This document shows, in pieces, positions 25,286-34,473 of a DNA stretch of 64,000 nt. This stretch comes from Neobacillus cucumis (lineage in GTDB: Bacteria > Bacillota > Bacilli > Bacillales_B > DSM-18226). The notes below the pieces were generated by a model, which was not told the origin of the DNA, did not search any database, and saw only the letters and a list, made by a program, of their open reading frames with translations. The stretch covers positions 124,001 through 188,000 of the forward strand of contig NZ_JAMBOH010000011.1 of assembly GCF_023715505.1 (NCBI RefSeq), given 5' to 3'. The first letter of the stretch is position 1; each line of letters starts with the position of its first letter. Both the position numbers and the translations under genes were made by a program.

Positions 25286-26422
25286 ATGAAAGCTGTTACT
25301 TACCAAGGGATTAAGAATGTAGAAGTGAGAGAGGTAAAAGATCCCTCAATTAAAAACTCAGATGATATTATCGTAAAAGTTACATCCTCCGCGATCTGCG
25401 GGTCCGACCTCCACTTAATTCATGGCATGATTCCCAATACGCCTACGGATTTTGTGATTGGTCACGAACCAATGGGTGTGGTCGAGGAAGTGGGACCAGA
25501 TGTCCGAAACCTAAAAAAAGGGGATCGGGTCATTATCCCTTTTAATGTGAGCTGCGGAACTTGCTGGTATTGTCAGCATGACCTAACCAGCCAATGTGAT
25601 AATTCCAATCCACATGGTGATATGGGAGGTTTTTTTGGATACTCCGAATCAACTGGAGGCTATGCTGGCGGGCAAGCAGAATATATGAGGGTACCGTACG
25701 GGAATTTCACCCCTTTTAAAATCCCTGAAAATTGTGAAATGGAAGATGAGAAACTGGTATTGCTTGCAGATGCGGCCTCGACAGCTTACTGGTCTGTTGA
25801 TCATGCTGGTGTGAAAGATGGGGATACAGTCGTCATTCTAGGCTGCGGTCCCGTTGGCTTGCTTGCACAAAAATTCGCCTGGTATAAAGGAGCTAAACGG
25901 GTCATTGCTGTTGATTATATTGACTACCGTTTGCAGCATGCCAAACGGACCAACAACGTGGAAATTGTCAATTTTGAACAGCATGAAAACACAGGCCTCT
26001 ACTTAAAGGAAATCACGAAAGGCGGAGCTGACATCGTCATTGATGCAGTCGGGATGGATGGCAAGTGGACACCGATGGAATTTCTGGCAAGCGGTCTAAA
26101 GCTTCAAGGTGGAGCAATGGGTGCCATTGTCATTGCCAGTCAGGCAGTTCGAAAAGGCGGCACGATTCAAATCACCGGTGTCTATGGCGGACGCTATAAT
26201 GGTTTCCCACTCGGAGATTTATTCCAGCGAAATATCGACATAAAAGCAGGACAAGCACCCGTTATTCCTTATATGCCTTTTCTTTATGATTTATTTTCAT
26301 CCGGAAAAATCGACCCTAGTGATGTAGTAACACATGTCCTCCCCTTAGATCAAGCAAAGCATGGTTATGAAGTATTTGATACCAGAACAGAAGATTGTAT
26401 AAAAGTAGTGTTAAAACCATAA
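25286..26422 (+). CDS. adhB: Zinc-dependent alcohol dehydrogenase (AdhB-like)
   Basis: 378 residues of the medium-chain dehydrogenase family. Catalytic zinc ligands Cys38, His60 and Glu61 (CGSDLH, GHEPMG); structural zinc ligands Cys90, Cys93, Cys96 and Cys104; NAD-binding GCGPVGLL at about 190. Related to glutathione-independent formaldehyde dehydrogenases. AAAAGGAGGGG precedes the ATG. It follows two spore-coat-type genes at 15 nt, the same company kept by B. subtilis adhB, so expression during sporulation is likely. The physiological substrate is unknown. Confidence 0.9.
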   Translation: MKAVTYQGIKNVEVREVKDPSIKNSDDIIVKVTSSAICGSDLHLIHGMIPNTPTDFVIGHEPMGVVEEVGPDVRNLKKGDRVIIPFNVSCGTCWYCQHDLTSQCDNSNPHGDMGGFFGYSESTGGYAGGQAEYMRVPYGNFTPFKIPENCEMEDEKLVLLADAASTAYWSVDHAGVKDGDTVVILGCGPVGLLAQKFAWYKGAKRVIAVDYIDYRLQHAKRTNNVEIVNFEQHENTGLYLKEITKGGADIVIDAVGMDGKWTPMEFLASGLKLQGGAMGAIVIASQAVRKGGTIQITGVYGGRYNGFPLGDLFQRNIDIKAGQAPVIPYMPFLYDLFSSGKIDPSDVVTHVLPLDQAKHGYEVFDTRTEDCIKVVLKP

Positions 26423-26436
26423 ATAAGCGCGGATAA

Positions 26437-26470
26437 GCGCGGGGACGGTTCTTGCTCCTTTTGCTCCCCC
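26437..26470. repeat. Dispersed GGGACGGTTCT-type repeat, copy 2
   Basis: GCGCGGGGACGGTTCTTGCTCC followed by TTGCTCCCC, between adhB and the amylase gene. Less symmetrical than copies 1 and 3. Confidence 0.7.
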
Positions 26471-26542
26471 TGGATTAACTTGGTGTCTAACTGGGTAAAC
26501 ACTCTATGCTCGATGATTTGATGAACAAGGGGGAAGCAGTGC

Positions 26543-28003
26543 ATGGAAAGAAATAAAACGATTATGCAATTTTTCGAGTGGCATCTAGAACCGGATGGCA
26601 CTCATTGGACCCGTCTGAAGGAAATGGCCCCGCAACTAAAGGAAAAAGGCATCTCCTCCATTTGGATACCTCCCGTGACAAAAGCGTCCTCACCGGACAA
26701 TAATGGTTATGCTCCATACGATTTATATGATCTGGGTGAATTCAATCAAAAAGGATCCACTCGGACAAAGTATGGAACGAAACAGGAACTAATCGAAGCC
26801 ATATCCGCGTGCCATAACTACGGCATAAAAGTTTATGTAGATGTCGTGATGAACCATAAAGCAGGGGCGGACGAAACTCAAACGTTTAAAGCGGTTGAAG
26901 TCAACCAGGAGAACCGGATGGAAGATATATCGGAACCCTTTGAAATTGAAGGCTGGACAAAGTTCACCTTTCCAGGACGTGCAGGAAAATATTCTTCTTT
27001 TCAATGGGGGTTCGAGCATTTCAATGGAACTGATTGTGATGAAAAGACAGGAAAAATAGGAATCTATCGAATTCTAGGAGACCACAAGGATTGGAGCAAA
27101 AACGTCGATCACGAATTCGGCAATTATGACTATTTAATGTTTGCCAATATTGATTATAACCATCCCGAAGTCAAAAAAGAAATGATTAAATGGGGCGAAT
27201 GGCTTGCTGATACCCTTAACTGTGATGGATACCGTCTCGATGCCATCAAGCATATAAACCATGATTTTATTCGCGAGTTTGTAAATGAGATGCGTAAACA
27301 CCGCGGCGAGGATTTCTATATGGTAGGGGAATTCTGGAAACATGATTTGCATGCCTGCCAGGTATTCCTTGATCGTGTCGACAATCATATCGATTTGTTT
27401 GATGTTGCCTTGCATTATAAACTGCACCAAGCCTCCATCGAAGGAGCAGATTTCGATTTAACCCGCATCTTTGAAGACACCCTTGTAAGTTCTCACCCCG
27501 AGCATGCGGTTACCTTTGTTGATAATCATGACACCCAACCAGAGGAATCCCTGGAATCATGGGTCCAAGACTGGTTTAAGCCTAGCGCTTATGCCTTGAT
27601 TCTTCTACGGCAAGAGGGATATCCATGCATTTTCTATGGCGATTATTATGGTATTAGAGGCCCAGAGCCTGAAGAAGGAAAAAAGGAAATTCTGGATTCT
27701 CTGCTTTTTGCCCGCTATCATAGAGCTTACGGGGAACAGCATGATTACTTCAATCATCCAAATACAATCGGCTGGGTTCGGCTTGGTGTTAAAGATGTTA
27801 AGCATTCCGGATGTGCTGTTGTGATTTCCAATGGAGATGATGGAGAGAAAAGAATGTACGTTGGCAAGAGAAAAGCTGGCGAAACATGGGTAGACCTGAC
27901 CAACTCAAGGGATGAGCAAATTGTCATCGAAGAAGATGGATATGCGACTTTCCCAGTTAACGGAGGAAGTGTTTCGGTATGGGCTTGCGTTCCTAAAGAG
28001 TAA
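26543..28003 (+). CDS. Intracellular alpha-amylase (GH13)
   Basis: 486 residues. GH13 regions: region I DVVMNHKAG (about 100-108), region II DGYRLDAIKH (nucleophile Asp233), region III MVGEFW (acid/base Glu263), region IV FVDNHDTQ (Asp330). It resembles the liquefying Bacillus amylases (N-terminal TIMQFFEWHLEPDG), but has no signal peptide, so it should act on internal glycogen or imported maltodextrins. CAAGGGGGAAGC precedes the ATG. It is separated from adhB by a dispersed repeat, so it probably has its own promoter. Confidence 0.92.
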   Translation: MERNKTIMQFFEWHLEPDGTHWTRLKEMAPQLKEKGISSIWIPPVTKASSPDNNGYAPYDLYDLGEFNQKGSTRTKYGTKQELIEAISACHNYGIKVYVDVVMNHKAGADETQTFKAVEVNQENRMEDISEPFEIEGWTKFTFPGRAGKYSSFQWGFEHFNGTDCDEKTGKIGIYRILGDHKDWSKNVDHEFGNYDYLMFANIDYNHPEVKKEMIKWGEWLADTLNCDGYRLDAIKHINHDFIREFVNEMRKHRGEDFYMVGEFWKHDLHACQVFLDRVDNHIDLFDVALHYKLHQASIEGADFDLTRIFEDTLVSSHPEHAVTFVDNHDTQPEESLESWVQDWFKPSAYALILLRQEGYPCIFYGDYYGIRGPEPEEGKKEILDSLLFARYHRAYGEQHDYFNHPNTIGWVRLGVKDVKHSGCAVVISNGDDGEKRMYVGKRKAGETWVDLTNSRDEQIVIEEDGYATFPVNGGSVSVWACVPKE

Positions 28004-28005
28004 AA

Positions 28006-28054
28006 ATAAAGGGCTGTTACTTGAATTCCAGTTTCAAGAGAACAGCCCTTTTAT
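28006..28054. terminator. Bidirectional terminator between amylase and EamA transporter
   Basis: ATAAAGGGCTGTT and AACAGCCCTTTTAT pair, with an inner stem CTTGAA/TTTCAAG. T runs occur on both strands, matching the convergent genes. Confidence 0.85.
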
Positions 28055-28070
28055 TTCACTAACTATTTTT

Positions 28071-28991
28071 TTACGCTGAATGGTTTCCTTGTTTAATAGG
28101 ACTTTTGAGATATGATCTCAAATTTGGCAGCGAAATGATGATGGTTCCAAGGATAATCGTTAATGCACCTATTCCGGACACCCAGGAAAGTGCTTCATGA
28201 TAAAAAACCACCCCTAGCAGCATCGCAAGAATCGGTGAAACAAACAGCCAGGTCGAAGGGAAAACCGGATTTGTTTTCGATACAAGCCAGTAATAGAGAC
28301 TATGCCCTAGCATCGAGCCAAACACAATTAAATAAAGATAAGAGCCAATCGCTGCCGGACTTACCATAGCACCCCAATGAATATCTTCCGTCACGAAAGA
28401 CAAGAGCATCAACAGGATTCCGCCATGCATCATTTGAACCGCATTCAATGCAATTGGGGATACCTGATCAAACTGATTGATGACTCTTTTTGAATAAATC
28501 GTTCCCGATGCATAAAAGACCTCACCTACGATAATGAAAAGACAACCCGCCAACACAAACGTATCCATATGAAAAGTAAAGCTTGGTAAAAGGAGAAGAA
28601 AAACCCCTACGATTCCCACCAAACATCCAATAAAGGAACTGGAATCAGCCTTCATTTTTAAAATAAAGGTTTGGATGAGCAGGATCATCATCGGCCCTGT
28701 GGCCGATAAGACGGCTGCCGTTCCGGATGGGACGAACTGCTCTGCCCAATATAAAGTCGCAAACGTACCAAATGTTAATCCAATCCCCGAGAGCAGCATC
28801 TCTTTACGAAAAAACAAACCAAGAGCGGCCCTTCTTTTTATCACCATCAACGCAAACAGAACCAAACCGGCTATAAAAAAACGGAGTCCTGCCGATAAAA
28901 ATGGCGGCACACCTGCATCAATCCCAATCTTTATTGCCAGAAAAGTCGTACTGAAAATCAAACACATAAATAAATAACCAATAATAACCAA
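28071..28991 (-). CDS. EamA/DMT-family metabolite exporter
   Basis: About 306 residues, ten membrane helices in two EamA halves (GYLFMCLIFSTTFLAIKIGI at the start; the second half from about residue 145, GVFLLLLPSFTFHMDTFVLA). Start choice: TTG at 28991 has AAAGGGGG upstream; the frame runs back to 29135 only through the dispersed repeat and gives a non-hydrophobic leader. Known: DMT members export amino acids or other metabolites; the substrate cannot be inferred. Confidence 0.87.
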   Translation of the reverse strand: MVIIGYLFMCLIFSTTFLAIKIGIDAGVPPFLSAGLRFFIAGLVLFALMVIKRRAALGLFFRKEMLLSGIGLTFGTFATLYWAEQFVPSGTAAVLSATGPMMILLIQTFILKMKADSSSFIGCLVGIVGVFLLLLPSFTFHMDTFVLAGCLFIIVGEVFYASGTIYSKRVINQFDQVSPIALNAVQMMHGGILLMLLSFVTEDIHWGAMVSPAAIGSYLYLIVFGSMLGHSLYYWLVSKTNPVFPSTWLFVSPILAMLLGVVFYHEALSWVSGIGALTIILGTIIISLPNLRSYLKSPIKQGNHSA

Positions 28992-29069
28992 GACTATTCC
29001 CCCTTTTGCTCCATTATAGGGGATGCTGAATAGAACAGATGAAGAAGAGCAGACCAGATTGTAAGCAAA

Positions 29070-29109
29070 GGGACGTTTCTCATGCTTCGGAAGCATGAGA
29101 AACGTCCCC
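29070..29109. repeat. Dispersed GGGACGGTTCT-type palindrome, copy 3
   Basis: A perfect 19-bp inverted repeat around CG: GGGACGTTTCTCATGCTTC and its complement. It overlaps the stop codon and last residues of the EAL-kinase gene. Confidence 0.9.
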
Positions 29110-31359
29110 GTGCATCTTGGGAAACCTAACCTCAACGGTTGTTCCTTTATTTTCTATGCTTTTTATGGTAATGGTCCCATTAAGCTGTCTGATGATTCTA
29201 AAGCATAACATTAAACCAAGACCGGTCCCTTTTTCTTTATTGCTAAAGAACGGCTCTCCCAGTCTTTTCAGACGGTCTTCACTTATTCCTATGCCATTAT
29301 CGGTAATACTAATAAGGACATACTTATTTTCTAAACTTCCAACAATTTGAATACTACCCTCGTTTACCATAGCTTCCATACTGTTTCTAATGATGTTAAT
29401 GAAAACCTGTTTGACTTGATTCACATCACACATAATGGGTGGGAGCGGATGGTTATTTTCATGATAGATTTGAACATTTTTCAGATTGGCCTCTGGACGA
29501 AGCAAGGTCACAACATCTTGAAGGATGGATCTTAAGTCAGACTTTTTCATTTTGAATGGTTGTGGTTTAGCCAGGTTTAAAAATTCTTGAAGAATATCCT
29601 CAATCCGTTGAAATTCATCAAAAATAACGTTAAAATATTCCGGCTTATAGATCCCTTGCTGGAAGAGCTGGATAAATCCTTTTATGGATGTCATCGGATT
29701 TCGAATTTCATGCGCAACACCAGCAGCTAGTTCTCCTACTATGGCTAATTTCTCTGATTGTGCTAATTGCTCTTCTGTTCTTTTTTTATCTGTAATATCG
29801 CGTCCGACGATAATAAAATGGTTTATTTCACCATGACTGCCGAACACAGGTGTACAGATCCCCTCAATTAAGACCCAGTTTCCATTAGCATGCAAAAAAC
29901 GCGCTTCCATTCGAGAGGAAGGATTCTTATTTAGGATTTGTTGATACCGTCTCATGACTTCATCCCTGTCTTCGGGGTGAATTAACCGGAATGAGCTCCC
30001 TCCCTCGTAGGATTTTGTTGGGGTCCCAAGTACCCTGCCAAGTGAAGGAGATGCATATAAAATCTTCCCACGGCTATCCAGCAACATAAGGATATCACTC
30101 ATATTCTCTGTTATAAGGCGATACCTGGACTCACTTTCTCGCAAAGAGATCTCTGTCTGTTTTCGCGCGGTTATATCCACACACGAACCAATCACCTCGA
30201 CGATCTCTCCGCCTTTTTTAATAGGGCGTAAACTAGCTAGATAAAGAATTCCATTTATCTCGTCCTCATAATGAACATGTTCTTCCCCATCCCATGCCCT
30301 CTGGTAGTAGGCTGTTTTATTCAAGGCATTTTCCAAGGGGAGAAATTCATCTAATCTTTTACCCACTACTTGTGCAGGGATCAACCCCATTCTATACAGT
30401 AATTCCCCATCACAGAGGGTGTGAACAAATTTGCCGCCTATTTTTTTATACTTAAAAATCATTCCTTGTTGCATCCGAACAGTATCTTCTAACTCTTTTT
30501 TCGCTTGATTTAGCAGCTCCTCATACCAGATACGATTCCTTGTACCCTCGGGGATTCCGTATTGATTTACAACTTGTTGAACCTCAAAAAGTTTTTCTTT
30601 TAACTCAGTCGCCGGCATAGGTTTACTAAAGAAATATCCTTGCCCCTGATCACACAAATGCTGTTGGAGAAATATGAGCTGTTCCTTAGTTTCGATTCCT
30701 TCCGCCACAACCTTTAAGTTTAAATTGTGAGCAATGGAGATAATCGTTTTCACAATCGCCTCATCATTCGGATTGTGATGAAGTTCTTTTACAAAAGACT
30801 GGTCAATTTTTAATGTATCAATCGGGAATTCCTTTAAATAATTTAAGGAACTATATCCTGTCCCGAAATCATCAATACTGATAGAAATTCCAAGCTGCTT
30901 CAGTTGTTGTAAGGATGAAATGGTATGCTCCATATCAGACTTTAAACTCTCGGTTAATTCCAACTCTAGATAGTGCGGGTCAAGTCCTGTTTTTTGGAGA
31001 ACTTCTTCAATCGTCTTAACTATATTTGAGTTACTAAACTGTTTTGGTGATAGATTCACAGAGACCACTGTGAAAAAATCTTCATGCTGCCAATTTACCG
31101 TTTGCCTGCAAGCAGCTAGTAAAACCCATTCCCCAATCGGGATGATCAAACCTGTTTCTTCGGCAATCCCGATAAAACTTTCTGGTGAAACCATTCCCCA
31201 TCTAGGGTGATTCCATCTAATTAACGCCTCTACTCCAACTAGTTCACCTGTTCTCAAATCCAGCTTCGGCTGATAGTGAAGGAAAAACTGGTTCTGTTCA
31301 ATCGCTTTTTGCAGCTCGATTTCAATTTCTTTATCTATTAAAAAATTTGATTCATTCAC
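29080..31359 (-). CDS. EAL-PAS-PAS-histidine kinase fusion
   Basis: 759 residues. Residues about 10-260: EAL c-di-GMP phosphodiesterase with expected catalytic residues present: Glu44 (VEALIR), Asn102, Glu134, Asp163-Asp164 (DDFGTGYSS), Lys184, Glu220 (AEGIE). About 300-400 and 410-525: two PAS domains. About 535-600: HisKA with His550 (GVAHEIRNPMTS). About 640-745: HATPase with DNGIGIS and GTGLGLMLC. No membrane helix, so it is cytosolic. A sporulation-kinase-like C-terminus (KinA/KinE style) joined to an EAL domain is unusual. Inferred: it links c-di-GMP breakdown and phosphorelay input. No response regulator is adjacent. The last residues (MHGDVSHASEA) are encoded by the dispersed palindrome. 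Confidence 0.9.
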   Translation of the reverse strand: MNESNFLIDKEIEIELQKAIEQNQFFLHYQPKLDLRTGELVGVEALIRWNHPRWGMVSPESFIGIAEETGLIIPIGEWVLLAACRQTVNWQHEDFFTVVSVNLSPKQFSNSNIVKTIEEVLQKTGLDPHYLELELTESLKSDMEHTISSLQQLKQLGISISIDDFGTGYSSLNYLKEFPIDTLKIDQSFVKELHHNPNDEAIVKTIISIAHNLNLKVVAEGIETKEQLIFLQQHLCDQGQGYFFSKPMPATELKEKLFEVQQVVNQYGIPEGTRNRIWYEELLNQAKKELEDTVRMQQGMIFKYKKIGGKFVHTLCDGELLYRMGLIPAQVVGKRLDEFLPLENALNKTAYYQRAWDGEEHVHYEDEINGILYLASLRPIKKGGEIVEVIGSCVDITARKQTEISLRESESRYRLITENMSDILMLLDSRGKILYASPSLGRVLGTPTKSYEGGSSFRLIHPEDRDEVMRRYQQILNKNPSSRMEARFLHANGNWVLIEGICTPVFGSHGEINHFIIVGRDITDKKRTEEQLAQSEKLAIVGELAAGVAHEIRNPMTSIKGFIQLFQQGIYKPEYFNVIFDEFQRIEDILQEFLNLAKPQPFKMKKSDLRSILQDVVTLLRPEANLKNVQIYHENNHPLPPIMCDVNQVKQVFINIIRNSMEAMVNEGSIQIVGSLENKYVLISITDNGIGISEDRLKRLGEPFFSNKEKGTGLGLMLCFRIIRQLNGTITIKSIENKGTTVEVRFPKMHGDVSHASEA

Positions 31360-31588
31360 AATTTATACCTCATTGGATGTTGATAAAATCAAAAAACATA
31401 TTGTAAGTTTATCACATTTTTAAAATTAAATGGCTTCATAATTCCCCCATTTGAACAGTACTAAAGTAGGAATTTACTAAGTCCTTAATAAAAGATTAAT
31501 AGATAAAAGCATCTTAATTTTCGCTATAAGCAGCGAGCCCAGATACAATAGAAACATGCTAAAAATCATGCGGAATGGAGGGAAGAAA

Positions 31589-32980
31589 ATGAGGAAAGCT
31601 GATTACCTTTTTAATCAAATCTATGATTATGTAGTAAACCGCATCGAACTGGGTGAATGGAGAGAAGATGAAAAGCTCCCCTCGATCAGAAAACTAGCAG
31701 TGGACTTCGATGTTCACCGCTTAACCGTATTAAAAGCTTACCAGCTTCTAAAAAAGGAAAATAGAATCTATTCAAAAGATAAATCCGGCTATTATGTGCA
31801 ATCCGGTGAAAAGGAAAATCTCAGAAACCCAATCGTCTCTGCCTATGTGCAAAAAAATCATTTATCAGAAATTCATAAAGTACCAGTTTCCTATCAATTT
31901 TCACAGGCATTAATTGACCCCAATTTGTTGCCGAATCGCTATATCTCTGATTATGTAAAAAAGGTGTTTGACCTCTACCCAAAGGTACTGTCCACCTACT
32001 CGACCGTTCAAGGTGACGAAGAGCTGCGTCAATCGCTTTCCGACTATTTCAATCAACACTATAAAACAATGACAAATCTTGATCAGCTATTGATTACGGC
32101 TGGTTCTCAGCAAGCCATTCATCTGATTGCTCAAGCGTTTGTGAAAGCAAGAGACACCATTCTTTTGGAACGGCCGAGCTACAGTTCAGCCATAGACGTA
32201 TTTAGAGCCCAAGGAGCCAATATTGTCACGGTCGATATTCATCCCTACGGGTACGATTTAGAACAGATTGAAATCATCATGAAGAAACACAAACCACGTC
32301 TGTTCTATTTGAATCCAACCTTCCATAATCCAACCGGATACACGGTACCAACAGAACAACGGAAGCAATTAGTCCAGTTAGCTGAGCAATACCGCTGTCT
32401 CTTAATCGAGGACGACGCCTACTATGACATCTATTTTGACCAAGAGCCGCCGCCGCCCATGTACACATACGATACCTCTGGTATGGTGATCTATATTAAA
32501 AGTTTTTGCAAATACATCTCACCTGGGTTAAGGGTTGCCTTTTTGATGAACAGTCAACCTTCTATAATGAGATCACTGCTTTCTGTAAAATCGTTAGTGG
32601 ATAACGGTTCGCCGCTGCTCAATCAAAAGATTTTCCTGCATTACTATTCGTCGTCAAGACTGCAGCAGCATGTTGAAAAACTACGAATTGCCTTACAAAT
32701 ACGGAAAGAAATCATGGAAGAGGAGTTGTCAGCGACGGATTGGCAATGGACCAGCCCAAATGGCGGCTTGAATTTATGGGTAAGGCTGCCAAACCAGCTT
32801 TCAACAGATGACTTACTAGCCAAGAGCTTAGAGCACTCGATATCCTTTGTTCCCGGGCAAATTTGTGATCCTTTAAAGGAACCATCTTCGTGGCTAAGGT
32901 TAAGCTATTCATTTGCCAACGAAGAACAAATTTCGGTGGGAACTAGGAAGTTTATTGATTTGGTCCACTCTTCCCTGTGA
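31589..32980 (+). CDS. MocR-type regulator (GntR helix-turn-helix plus aminotransferase domain)
   Basis: 463 residues. Residues about 5-72: GntR winged helix (LPSIRKLAVDFDVHRLTVLKAY). Residues about 100-463: fold-type I aminotransferase domain with LNPTFHNPTG, the Asp of DDAYYD, and the PLP lysine Lys308 in KSFCKYISPGLR. Known: MocR proteins sense amino acids or PLP and control metabolic or transport genes. ATG 31589 follows GGAGGGAAGAAA. It lies alone, flanked by the EAL-kinase gene (divergent) and pcp (convergent), so the target is not clear. Confidence 0.9.
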   Translation: MRKADYLFNQIYDYVVNRIELGEWREDEKLPSIRKLAVDFDVHRLTVLKAYQLLKKENRIYSKDKSGYYVQSGEKENLRNPIVSAYVQKNHLSEIHKVPVSYQFSQALIDPNLLPNRYISDYVKKVFDLYPKVLSTYSTVQGDEELRQSLSDYFNQHYKTMTNLDQLLITAGSQQAIHLIAQAFVKARDTILLERPSYSSAIDVFRAQGANIVTVDIHPYGYDLEQIEIIMKKHKPRLFYLNPTFHNPTGYTVPTEQRKQLVQLAEQYRCLLIEDDAYYDIYFDQEPPPPMYTYDTSGMVIYIKSFCKYISPGLRVAFLMNSQPSIMRSLLSVKSLVDNGSPLLNQKIFLHYYSSSRLQQHVEKLRIALQIRKEIMEEELSATDWQWTSPNGGLNLWVRLPNQLSTDDLLAKSLEHSISFVPGQICDPLKEPSSWLRLSYSFANEEQISVGTRKFIDLVHSSL

Positions 32981-32983
32981 CTA

Positions 32984-33019
32984 AAAAACCTCTTTCAGCA
33001 TCGGAAAGAGGTTTTTTTA
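32984..33019. terminator. Bidirectional terminator between MocR gene and pcp
   Basis: AACCTCTTT and AAAGAGGTT stem with T run on one strand and A run on the other. Confidence 0.85.
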
Positions 33020-33027
33020 ATAAAAAT

Positions 33028-33651
33028 TCAACATCCGCCAACATTTAATATAGCAGCCTCAATGGATAGTTCCAGTCCCTTAACAATGAATTCAAGGCTC
33101 ATGCTTGGCTGTCCGGGGTTGCGTACAATCTGTTCCGGAAGGAAAGGAATATGGATAAAACCGCCTCGAATCTCCTTGCCGCTGGTATCAAGATAATGCA
33201 TCAGCCCATAGAAAATATGGTTGCAGACAAATGTGCCCGCAGTATTCGAAACGGAAGCTGGGATTCCATTGTCATTCATGATTTTCACCATTGCCTTGAC
33301 CGGCAGTTTGGAGAAGTATGCGGCTGGCCCGCCTGGAACAATTTCTTCATCGATTGGCTGATTATTCTCATTATCTGTGATTCTGGCATCGTCGACATTG
33401 ATGGCTACCCGTTCAGGGGTGATCGTGGAACGCCCCCCTGCCTGTCCAACGCAGATGACCATGTCAGGATTCATTTCGTCTATCGACTCTTTCAGACTAA
33501 AAATCGCCTTTTTGAAAACGGTTGGTATTTCCCTTGTGACCACTTCGTATCCTGCAATTTCTTTTCCGTTTAGCCGCTTCACTGCTTCGAGCGCCGGATT
33601 GACGGGCTCCCCTCCAAACGGCTCAAAACCGGTAACAAGTATCTTTTTCAT
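33028..33651 (-). CDS. pcp: Pyroglutamyl (pyrrolidone-carboxylate) peptidase I
   Basis: 207 residues, slightly shorter than the usual 215. The C15 peptidase triad sits at the standard numbers: Glu80 (TPERVA), Cys143 (GTFVCNH) and His167 (FIHIPF). It removes N-terminal 5-oxoproline from peptides in the cytoplasm. AAAGGGA precedes the ATG. The upstream neighbour is the remnant of a DUF979 permease, a known partner of pcp, and the 5-oxoprolinase genes lie within 6 kb, so it feeds 5-oxoproline into that pathway. Confidence 0.95.
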   Translation of the reverse strand: MKKILVTGFEPFGGEPVNPALEAVKRLNGKEIAGYEVVTREIPTVFKKAIFSLKESIDEMNPDMVICVGQAGGRSTITPERVAINVDDARITDNENNQPIDEEIVPGGPAAYFSKLPVKAMVKIMNDNGIPASVSNTAGTFVCNHIFYGLMHYLDTSGKEIRGGFIHIPFLPEQIVRNPGQPSMSLEFIVKGLELSIEAAILNVGGC

Positions 33652-33675
33652 AACAATTTCCCTTTCTACTAGGTA

Positions 33676-34152
33676 TTAGAAATGATAGACCAAGAAATAC
33701 ATCAATAAGATGTTGATCAGCAAGAGTGGGATGGCAATCGGCAGCTGTGCCTTGATGACGGCGTTTTTATCCTTAAGATCCAACAGCATGGCCGGCACAA
33801 TATTGAAATTTGCTGCCATCGGTGTCATCAACGTTCCACAATAACCTGCAAACATGCCAATTGCCGCCATGATGGCTGGATTTCCTCCATGCATGTGCAC
33901 AATCAACGGCAGACCTATTCCGCCTGTAATGACGGCAAAAGCAGCAAAAGCATTGCCCATAATGACTGTAAACAGGGCCATACCAATACAATAAGCAGCA
34001 ACTGCGACAAATGGAATATTGGTTGGAAGGACATCACTTACCATTTTTGAGACGACCTCGCCAACGCCGGCCTTAGCAAAAATGGAGCCAAGTGCTGCTA
34101 GCATTTGCGGTAAAATGATGGCCCAGCCAACGTTTTTGTTTTTCCGGACAGA
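33676..34152 (-). pseudogene. 5'-truncated DUF979 permease
   Basis: About 158 codons of the C-terminal half of a DUF979 membrane protein (VGWAIILPQMLAALGSIFAK ... FAGYCGTLMTPMAANFNIVP). Family members are about 310 residues and normally follow a DUF969 gene and precede pcp; here the N-terminal half and DUF969 are gone. The frame runs back past the first ATG (34104) to a stop at 34153, directly against the end of another small gene, which marks a deletion junction. A fragment with so few helices is unlikely to transport. It could be expressed as a shorter protein from 34104, but I regard it as a relic. Confidence 0.75.
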
Positions 34153-34158
34153 TTAACT

Positions 34159-34371
34159 TTACCCTTTGTTCAAATGATTGATAACCAACGCCCATACGTT
34201 CTCTGAGGCTTCTATTTCGTATTCATGGATAACTGAATGGTAAATATCTAAACCTTCTTTCAAGCCCTCTTCTGTGGCGAAAACTCGCTTGGTAGCATGG
34301 TTGAATTCATTGATTATCTCTATTACAAATTCACCGTTTTCTTTGTAAATTTTTATTGTTTTATCAACCAA
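34159..34371 (-). CDS. Small hypothetical protein
   Basis: 70 residues (for example IKIYKENGEFVIEIINEFN and EGLKEGLDIYHSVIHEYE), no membrane helix, no family I recognise. The annotated start is TTG at 34371; a GAGGAGGG lies more than 20 nt upstream, so the true start is unclear. The stop is 4 nt before the DUF979 remnant, so it may have been brought in by the event that truncated that gene. Confidence 0.5.
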   Translation of the reverse strand: MVDKTIKIYKENGEFVIEIINEFNHATKRVFATEEGLKEGLDIYHSVIHEYEIEASENVWALVINHLNKG

Positions 34372-34473
34372 ATGAATATTATCGAATCTACCTACAATCC
34401 CTCCTCAAAATTTGATATTATAGTAGGAAAAGCAGAGTAATGGAATAGCTTTATTTTTAGAGGGAGTAACACT

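Noticed and set aside
28992..29135. N-terminal 48-residue extension of the EamA transporter
   Set aside because: It is read through the dispersed palindrome and is not hydrophobic; TTG 28991 has a strong ribosome site.
33151..33573. 140-residue plus-strand frame antisense to pcp
   Set aside because: Pcp has its exact catalytic residues in the other strand; this is a shadow frame without a ribosome site.
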